Of a stretch of DNA of 64,000 nt, positions 58,879 to 64,000 are shown one piece after another. The position numbers and the translations under genes are program-made. The stretch is from Desulfoscipio sp. XC116 (GTDB lineage Bacteria > Bacillota > Desulfotomaculia > Desulfotomaculales > Desulfallaceae): positions 2,795,035-2,859,034 of the forward strand of contig NZ_CP156660.1 of NCBI RefSeq assembly GCF_039851975.1. Reading direction: 5' to 3'. Below the pieces are notes generated by a model. It saw only the letters and a program-made list of their open reading frames with translations. It searched no databases and had not been told where the DNA came from. How positions within the stretch are numbered: position 1 is the first letter of the stretch; every line of letters starts with the position of its first letter.

Positions 58879-58912
58879 ATCTTTGTTATCTTAAATTTAA
58901 GATAACAAAGAT
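58879..58912. repeat. 34-bp perfect palindrome at the istA/RIT junction
   Basis: ATCTTTGTTATCTTAAA (58879-58895) is followed at once by its reverse complement (58896-58912). It lies at the boundary between istA and the 3' flank of the outer ritC. It probably forms, or duplicates, the end of the outer RIT element or its crossover site. Confidence 0.7.
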
Positions 58913-58996
58913 TATCCTCAAAATGGTATTATCTTTAAAATCAGCAGAACTACCTTAAATCACATGGCAGTTCCGCCGTGTTTTGAAGATAATAAA

Positions 58997-60037
58997 TCAG
59001 CTTAATCCGCAGTACTCAAGTAGATACTGCTCCTTGCCCTTCCAATTTTTCTGCTTTGCAACTGTTTTACCGATGGTTCCTTCAAGATCAATAGACTCTA
59101 GTGCCTTTGTGATGGTTTCTTCGTCCGAATAGGAATAAACAGTCGTTGTTTCAATACTGCTATGGCCAAGGAAGTCTCTTATATAAGAGATAGGAATCCC
59201 TTTTTTATGCATAGCCATTGCAATGCTGTGCCTTAACATATGGGCATGCAGTCCTTCCGGAAAAGCAGTATCGGCTTCATGAGCGAGTTTTCCATATTTC
59301 TTAAGGAAATAATCGACTGTTCCAGCTTTCATCTGTGTTTTCTGCGCATCATGTATAGTATAGAACAGTAAAGCGTCCAAGGGACTTCCTTTATGGAAGT
59401 TTGCAAGATAGGCGTCCAGATGCTTTACCGTTGATCCAAGAAGAGGGACATACCTTGTTTTATTTCCCTTGCCATGGATTCTGACCCGTACACTGGTATC
59501 GCCGCGGATGATACAGTTCAACCGTAAATCAAGTAATTCCTGAATTCTTGCGCCCGTTTCATAAGTAAAGATCATAAAAAAACGGTCACGCCTGCCAAGT
59601 CTTGTTGTCACGTCGGGCAATGAGAATAAAAGTTTCAGCTGTTCCTGTGTCAGATACTCAACGCCTGGCCGCTTAACGCCTTTGAATGCGTGGATGTTGG
59701 CAACATCGAGATATACCGGCATCAGTTCCATGTCTTCCTCACTACAGTATTTCAGGAAGGATTTAATGGCTGACAGCCTCAAGTTAAGTGTCTGCGTGGA
59801 ATTTTTCTGGGTGTTCTTAAGCCACATCAGAAATTCGTAAATGACGCTCCTTGAAAAACAGGAAAACTCCATCTGATCAAAGCGGATACTTTTTTCCTCT
59901 CGCAGATAATTTCGTAGAAGATTTAATGATTGCCGGTAGGCTTTGGCTGTCTTGTCGCTGAAGTTCCTTTTTGTTATGAGATAATCGGTCAGAAAGTCAC
60001 GGAGCAACTGGTAAAAGTACATTTCATTCTTCTTCAT
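58997..60037 (-). CDS. Tyrosine recombinase, third gene of the outer RIT element
   Basis: About 346 residues from MKKNEMYFYQLLRDFL (ATG 60037). It has an N-terminal SAM-like core-binding domain and a catalytic domain with Arg in YETGARIQELLDLRL, Lys near GKGNKTRYVPL, HxxR in HAHMLRHSIA, GHSSIETTTVYS with the His and the nucleophile Tyr. The C-terminus KNWKGKEQYLLEYCGLS parallels the inner RIT third recombinase (KKWRNADGTLSMFCGV). It overlaps the interrupted ritB by 14 nt, the same overlap as within the inner element. All catalytic residues are present. Confidence 0.88.
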   Translation of the reverse strand: MKKNEMYFYQLLRDFLTDYLITKRNFSDKTAKAYRQSLNLLRNYLREEKSIRFDQMEFSCFSRSVIYEFLMWLKNTQKNSTQTLNLRLSAIKSFLKYCSEEDMELMPVYLDVANIHAFKGVKRPGVEYLTQEQLKLLFSLPDVTTRLGRRDRFFMIFTYETGARIQELLDLRLNCIIRGDTSVRVRIHGKGNKTRYVPLLGSTVKHLDAYLANFHKGSPLDALLFYTIHDAQKTQMKAGTVDYFLKKYGKLAHEADTAFPEGLHAHMLRHSIAMAMHKKGIPISYIRDFLGHSSIETTTVYSYSDEETITKALESIDLEGTIGKTVAKQKNWKGKEQYLLEYCGLS

Positions 60038-60246
60038 GATGCACCTCCGGCAGGATGTCATCATTCACTGACGAAAGCCGTTGTTCCATTTCAGGGTAAA
60101 AATCTTCCACAAGGGAAAGGTAATAATCCGTATCAGCATAGTTGGAATGCCCCATATATTCGCTCAAGTAAGGATAGAGGGCGTTTATGTCATGACCTTC
60201 CTTTACCCACTGATTCAATCGGTGAACCGCATACCCGTGACGGAAG
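60024..60246 (-). pseudogene. Outer RIT ritB, 3' part (interrupted by the inner element)
   Basis: The frame continues FRHGYAVHRLNQWVKEGHDI, then YLSEYMGHSNYADTDYYLSL with the GH and active Tyr, and ends DDILPEVHHEEE. The inner RitB ends DVIPEVNYESY, so this is the same gene type. Its 5' part lies at 63710-64000, ending ARVHDFR. The inner RIT element splits the gene exactly at the HxxR catalytic box. Confidence 0.88.
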
Positions 60247-60256
60247 AAATCCAAAC

Positions 60257-60299
60257 GTTCGGATTTTTTCAGTTATCCGTACATAAATAAAATCCGAAC
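60257..60299. repeat. 11-bp dyad overlapping the left end of the inner RIT
   Basis: GTTCGGATTTT (60257-60267) and AAAATCCGAAC (60289-60299) are exact inverted repeats, the left one lying outside the 30-bp terminal repeat. The right end lacks the outer half. This is a recombination-site-like arrangement at one end only. Confidence 0.7.
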
Positions 60300-60301
60300 C
60301 T
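60272..60301. repeat. Inner RIT terminal inverted repeat, left
   Basis: GTTATCCGTACATAAATAAA and the next ten bases are the exact reverse complement of 63680-63709. It lies 26 nt inside the 7-bp direct repeat, whereas the right copy abuts its direct repeat, so the two ends are not symmetric. Confidence 0.85.
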
Positions 60302-60356
60302 TTCGCCAAAATCATGATAATCAAAGAAAGTTCCGAGCAAAAGGTTCGGATAATAT

Positions 60357-61403
60357 TTACCGCTTCATTGCTCGCACACCGCAGAACATGGACAAGGTGC
60401 CGTCTGCATTGCGCCACTTTTTAGGTGTAGATTTGTCGTTATCATCTTCGAGCGTTGCTAATGCCTTTGCCTCCTGCTCAGTGGTTATGTCTAAATAAAC
60501 CATCGTCGTTTGAAGCTGAGCGTGACCAAGGAGGAAAGATATTTGGACGATATTCATACCATCTTCCAACCAGTGAGAGGCTTTGGCGTGCCTCAGCTGA
60601 TGGGCGTGAATGTCTGTGGGGACTTCGTCGCAGACTGATCGCGCCACTTGTGCGTGCTTGCGAAGCTGTTTGTTCACAGCATTTTGGCTCATCTTCCCTG
60701 TAGAACCCGTGTTCCTTGAGTAGAACACGAAAGATGACGGATTAGGTGCTGATCCGTGAAAATCCTTGATGTACGCCCTAAGGTGGGCTGTGGCCTTTGG
60801 CAACAAATACAACGTTCGGATTTTGCCCCTCTTGCCGATGACTGTGATGTTTGGCTTATCAACATCCAAGTGTAGTTGCTCAACTTTCATAGACAATATT
60901 TCGTCTATCCGTGCGGCGGTGCTGTACATGACGACCATCAAGGCAATATCCCTGCGACCAGCTTTTGTAGTCGGATCAGGGGCTTCAAGCAAGGCACTCA
61001 CCGCTTTTTTACTCATGCCAGTCACTTTTTTGGCGTGTGCTTTCCTTCGCTCAATCTGTGACGCGCCCTGCGACAAGTGAAGGTATGAAACGTCTCTGCC
61101 GCCTAGGTACTTGAGAAAAGCCCTAAGCGAAGCCAACCGATTGTTGCATGTTTCAGGGCTGCACGTACGACTCTCCATCAGCCAAACAAGCCATTCCTCA
61201 ATGTTAACGGCGCAAAAGCAAGCACCGTTGAGAGTGCTTGCTTTTATGCCTTTTTCCGTTTCAAGAAAGCCGACATATAAACTGAGCCCATCACTATATG
61301 CTTTCAATGTGTGGGCGCTCCTGGTCTTCTGGGAAGGAACATATTCGTTCAGAAAAGCGTTAATGTGCCTCGCAATAACGACGGACTCGTTAGTAGCTCT
61401 CAT
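60357..61403 (-). CDS. Tyrosine recombinase RitC of the inner RIT
   Basis: About 348 residues. Core-binding domain to about residue 130, then Arg in YSTAARIDEILSMKV, Lys in GKRGKIRTLYL, HxxR in HAHQLRHAKAS, and LLGHAQLQTTMVYLDI with the GH and Tyr. It ends KKWRNADGTLSMFCGV. It overlaps the RitB gene by 14 nt at its start. The three proteins of a RIT are thought to act together. This one has the most conventional active site. Confidence 0.88.
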   Translation of the reverse strand: MRATNESVVIARHINAFLNEYVPSQKTRSAHTLKAYSDGLSLYVGFLETEKGIKASTLNGACFCAVNIEEWLVWLMESRTCSPETCNNRLASLRAFLKYLGGRDVSYLHLSQGASQIERRKAHAKKVTGMSKKAVSALLEAPDPTTKAGRRDIALMVVMYSTAARIDEILSMKVEQLHLDVDKPNITVIGKRGKIRTLYLLPKATAHLRAYIKDFHGSAPNPSSFVFYSRNTGSTGKMSQNAVNKQLRKHAQVARSVCDEVPTDIHAHQLRHAKASHWLEDGMNIVQISFLLGHAQLQTTMVYLDITTEQEAKALATLEDDNDKSTPKKWRNADGTLSMFCGVRAMKR

Positions 61404-62361
61404 AGTTCACCTCCGGGATGACATCGCCCTCGTCGGTTTGAGCTTCAATGATGTCGGCCAGCCCAGGAACAAGCGAATAGTAGTATTTCGTACTTTCCAA
61501 AACGCTATGACCCATGCTCTTGCTAAGGTAAAGCAGTTTCGCGTTAAAATCAAACCCTACGCCCGTCCAACCGTTGATGTTCTCAACGGCATAATTATGT
61601 CGGAGTTCGTATGGGACAACGTTTCCGCAGTTATGCTGACGCCACACTTTGTGGAAATTTCGTTGTACCCAGGATGCTCTGTGGAAGCCTCCGTTTCTTT
61701 TTCTGGCAGGAAAGAAGTAGACCCGGTTCGGGTACATTTTATCAATGGCTCCATCGTACTGCCGCATCAATAAAAGCATAGAATCATGCAGCACAATATA
61801 ATGCTGCGCATGACCCTTGGAGTAGCGGATGTTCACAACACCGCTGTCAAGGTCGACGTCTTCACGCATCAGCGCCCGTGCCTCATTCGTTCGGATTCCA
61901 CTTGAATACAGCAGCCGGAAGAATACGGGGACTGTTATCCGCCGCGACAACTGTTCTTCTGTGGGCGGATCGGCGGATATTGAGTCACAAGCCATAAAGA
62001 AGTTCTGTAGTTCCGCTTCAGTAAACGCGTGTGGGATATAGTCTCTCGGCTCTTTTTGTGGTACTGTTGGCTCCGTAACGAAAGTCATCCCGCGTTTGCG
62101 CAGATAACGTATGAAGCTGACAACAGGATATATTCTTGATCGGCATGAATTGTTTGCTTCCGTTTCGCGCTGGGCGCACCATGAATCCGCCATGTCCTGT
62201 GACAACTCAGAAACATTGGGAAAATGCTTATCACAATACTTGTCGAACAGACTCAGATTAACTTCGTAAGAGGCTTCATTCCAACGTCCAGAAGCCTTCC
62301 GAAAGGCAACAAACGCACGCATGAGCGGTGCAATGGAGGATATGAACTCACTCATGTGCAA
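61390..62361 (-). CDS. Tyrosine recombinase RitB of the inner RIT
   Basis: About 323 residues. Catalytic Arg in YSSGIRTNEARALMRE, Lys in SKGHAQHYIVL, then VPYELRHNYAVENINGWTGV, where Tyr replaces the first His of HxxR, and KSMGHSVLESTKYYYSLV with the GH and Tyr. The C-terminus is DVIPEVNYESY. It is the middle gene of the trio and overlaps both neighbours by 14 nt, implying translational coupling. The outer element's interrupted gene is its homologue and keeps His (VHDFRHG). Confidence 0.88.
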   Translation of the reverse strand: MHMSEFISSIAPLMRAFVAFRKASGRWNEASYEVNLSLFDKYCDKHFPNVSELSQDMADSWCAQRETEANNSCRSRIYPVVSFIRYLRKRGMTFVTEPTVPQKEPRDYIPHAFTEAELQNFFMACDSISADPPTEEQLSRRITVPVFFRLLYSSGIRTNEARALMREDVDLDSGVVNIRYSKGHAQHYIVLHDSMLLLMRQYDGAIDKMYPNRVYFFPARKRNGGFHRASWVQRNFHKVWRQHNCGNVVPYELRHNYAVENINGWTGVGFDFNAKLLYLSKSMGHSVLESTKYYYSLVPGLADIIEAQTDEGDVIPEVNYESY

Positions 62362-63589
62362 ACACCCCCTCCGGCACTGGAAACCGTTCTATACTGAGCG
62401 CACACTCTTTGAGATGTTTAAAGTCGGCGCTGAGATATGCTTCCAGGGAATCGGGGGACGTATGACCAAGTGCTTTGCTGATAACAGGTTGCGGGACACC
62501 GCCGCCAAGAAGCTCTGTTGCCACGCGGTGGCGAAACATGTGAAATCCCTTGCTGTCGCCAGCGTTTTGTCTGATGTTTGCGGCTTTCATTATCTTGTCG
62601 GAAATATTGCCGATGCTTCCGCTCAACAAACGCCCATATGGCCGATTTTCAGAGATAAATATGAATTCACACTCGGTTTCCGGGCGTTTGGACACAAGAT
62701 AGTCATAGACGGCATTGCCTACTATAACAGAAAGCGGCAACTCAAGGGGAGCGCCAGTCTTCTGCTGTTTGATACAGATTAGCTCTTTTTCCCAATCAAT
62801 ATCATTGACTTTCAGACCTGCAATGTCACAGCAACGCAGCCCGGTATAAAGAACCAGTGAACCAACCGCCCTGTCTCTGAGCGAAAGCCTCGAATACTCA
62901 TTTTCGAGAGCCTGTTTTATCTGATCCGTTTCATCCGGCTTCAAATACTGGATGTTCTTGCGGTGTTCGCGCAATTCAGGCAGGTAAGCCAGTATTCTCG
63001 TAAACTCAGAGTATTCAGGGTTCTCCCTTATGCAGGCTTTGAGAACTGCTGCGATGTCTTTTTTGTATGAGCAGCTCCGGCGCAGTGTGTCGTCCTCGCC
63101 AATGAAAACAGATAACACATCCGCCTCTGTAATCGCACCGAAAGTATTAATGCCTTTCTGCTGTAAAGCGTACAAAAAACTCGCGCCGTGACTCGCTTCG
63201 CATATGATCGTGGTTGCCTTCTTGTTCCGCCTGCTTTCTGATGCCCGATAACAGTCAACTACCGCTTTGAACTCCGGCAACAACAAGTGATACAGGCCGC
63301 GCTTGATGATCTGCTGCCGATGCCGTCCATCAGGGTACTGACCGCGATTGTCAAATCGCTCAATAATACCAAGGCAATTTAGTATGTTGCGCAGATAGCT
63401 CCGGGAAGTGGATTTATTCGCGTACTCTTGATAAATATCCTTGTACGACGTCCAACCATTTGAATCCGCCCTGGAGAGAATGTGGTTTATCTCGCGCCGC
63501 ACTTTTATTATATATGTGGCACTATAACCGGCCCTTTCCATGTAGCCGATTAGTTTGGGATAATTATCCCTTAGATTTTGTGTATTCAT
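62348..63589 (-). CDS. Tyrosine recombinase RitA of the inner RIT
   Basis: About 413 residues, the longest of the trio. Catalytic Arg in YTGLRCCDIAGLKV, Lys in KQQKTGAPLEL, HxxR in FHMFRHRVATELLG, KALGHTSPDSLEAYLSA with GH and Tyr. The ATG has AGGAGGTGTACAG, a strong ribosome site, and the gene is 90 nt from the right terminal repeat. It is first in the operon and probably carries the promoter region between the terminal repeat and its start. Confidence 0.9.
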   Translation of the reverse strand: MNTQNLRDNYPKLIGYMERAGYSATYIIKVRREINHILSRADSNGWTSYKDIYQEYANKSTSRSYLRNILNCLGIIERFDNRGQYPDGRHRQQIIKRGLYHLLLPEFKAVVDCYRASESRRNKKATTIICEASHGASFLYALQQKGINTFGAITEADVLSVFIGEDDTLRRSCSYKKDIAAVLKACIRENPEYSEFTRILAYLPELREHRKNIQYLKPDETDQIKQALENEYSRLSLRDRAVGSLVLYTGLRCCDIAGLKVNDIDWEKELICIKQQKTGAPLELPLSVIVGNAVYDYLVSKRPETECEFIFISENRPYGRLLSGSIGNISDKIMKAANIRQNAGDSKGFHMFRHRVATELLGGGVPQPVISKALGHTSPDSLEAYLSADFKHLKECALSIERFPVPEGVFAHE

Positions 63590-63679
63590 CTGTACACCTC
63601 CTGCTCGGAGTATACAGCATGAAAATAAAATCCATACCTTTCTATTGGGGAAAGGCTTATTATTACGCTGTTTTACTGA

Positions 63680-63709
63680 AGGTTCGGATTTTATTTATGT
63701 ACGGATAAC
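63680..63709. repeat. Inner RIT terminal inverted repeat, right
   Basis: AGGTTCGGATTTTATTTATG and the next ten bases match the left copy exactly in inverse orientation. Directly beyond it the interrupted ritB of the outer element resumes. Confidence 0.85.
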
Positions 63710-64000
63710 GGAAGTCGTGCACTCTTGCGGGGTTTCCTGTAACCGCCCTAGCTTCTGGCAGTTTGTCCCAGAACTCATGGAACCAGCAATCAATAACTGA
63801 CTTATTGTAACAAGTTCCATCTTTATTCGAGAAAAATGCCTGCCTACCAGGCAATATGGATTCCATTATAGAATCATACTCCCTGCATACTTTCTGCAGA
63901 TCTTCGCTCATGAATACGATCCTGGCTTTCCAGCCTTTGGATTCCCGGACGGATATTTTTCCTGTTTCGAGGTTAACATCCTCTTTTTTCAGTAGGCGTG
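63710..64000 (-). pseudogene. Outer RIT ritB, 5' part (runs off window)
   Basis: Read from the right edge, the minus strand gives RLLKKEDVNLETGKISVRES, WKARIVFMSEDLQKVCREYD and EARAVTGNPARVHDFR, then enters the inner RIT terminal repeat and soon stops. It is the catalytic-domain part before the HxxR box of a tyrosine recombinase. It is continuous with 60024-60246 once the inner element is removed. The outer ritA and its end should lie beyond the window. Confidence 0.85.

Larger units (their letters stand above)
60247..63707 (-). mobile_element. Inner recombinase-in-trio (RIT) element, complete
   Basis: About 3.46 kb with three overlapping tyrosine-recombinase genes on the minus strand (413, 323 and 348 residues, each overlap 14 nt), flanked by 30-bp perfect inverted repeats (60272-60301 and 63680-63709) and a 7-bp direct repeat ACGGAAG (60240-60246 and 63708-63714). 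This fits RIT elements as described from diverse bacteria. All three recombinases keep their active-site residues, though RitB has Tyr for the first His of HxxR, so the element may still be mobile. Confidence 0.85.

Overview
This 64 kb window looks like the chromosome of a Gram-positive, spore-forming member of the Clostridia. The evidence is a Spo0E-type phosphatase, S-layer-homology and copper-amine-oxidase-like surface proteins, a lipoprotein solute-binding protein and strong GGAGG ribosome sites. No 16S rRNA or tRNA is present, so the genus is not determined. The region is a mosaic: intact operons alternate with many truncated, frameshifted or spliced genes, repeats and nested mobile elements.

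Layout. (1) 0-5.2 kb: an FAD oxidoreductase edge gene, a LigD polymerase-domain gene with a decayed phosphoesterase remnant, Spo0E, a DUF2812 membrane protein, a YoaP-like acetyltransferase, DUF2200 and a broken PhnB-like gene. (2) 5.2-12.6 kb: a minus-strand sugar-type ABC importer operon in which two exporter-like genes (HlyD adaptor, MacB-like permease) lie between the permeases and the ATPase. The ATPase gene is enclosed by nested inverted repeats. (3) 12.9-16.0 kb: a VanR/VanS-like two-component system followed by a D,D-carboxypeptidase whose ribosome site lies in a hairpin. (4) 16.1-18.0 kb: a truncated PAS gene and an alpha/beta hydrolase. (5) 18.1-34.7 kb: a nonulosonic (legionaminic-type) acid pathway, legB-legC-ptmE-neuD and neuB-neuC-neuA. 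About 9.5 kb of unrelated DNA splits it between neuD and neuB: a REP-associated transposase, a 1.7-kilo-residue surface protein, a GNAT relic, a MalT-like regulator and a 5S rRNA tail. (6) 34.7-42 kb: two TPR-tailed glycosyltransferases, an FkbM methyltransferase, a HicB relic and a ptmB/ptmA/ptmF-like set, presumably glycosylating flagellin or S-layer protein. (7) 42-50.5 kb: a 5'-truncated S-layer protein, PAS and PAS-AraC regulators that are recent duplicates, and a Fic remnant. (8) 50.5-57.2 kb: scattered hypotheticals, transposon-end and rlmCD remnants, a TetR/crotonase pair with twin operators, an AbiE type IV toxin-antitoxin pair with a frameshifted toxin, and a DruA-like remnant. (9) 57.2-64 kb: a nest of mobile elements. 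An IS21 remnant is interrupted by a recombinase-in-trio (RIT) element, whose ritB is itself interrupted exactly at the HxxR box by a second, complete RIT element with 30-bp perfect terminal inverted repeats.

The strongest points are the RIT-in-RIT-in-IS21 nest, the split sugar-acid operon with its diagnostic scars, the REP palindromes with compensatory stem changes, and several regulatory dyads. All identifications are from reading motifs by eye; no database search was run.
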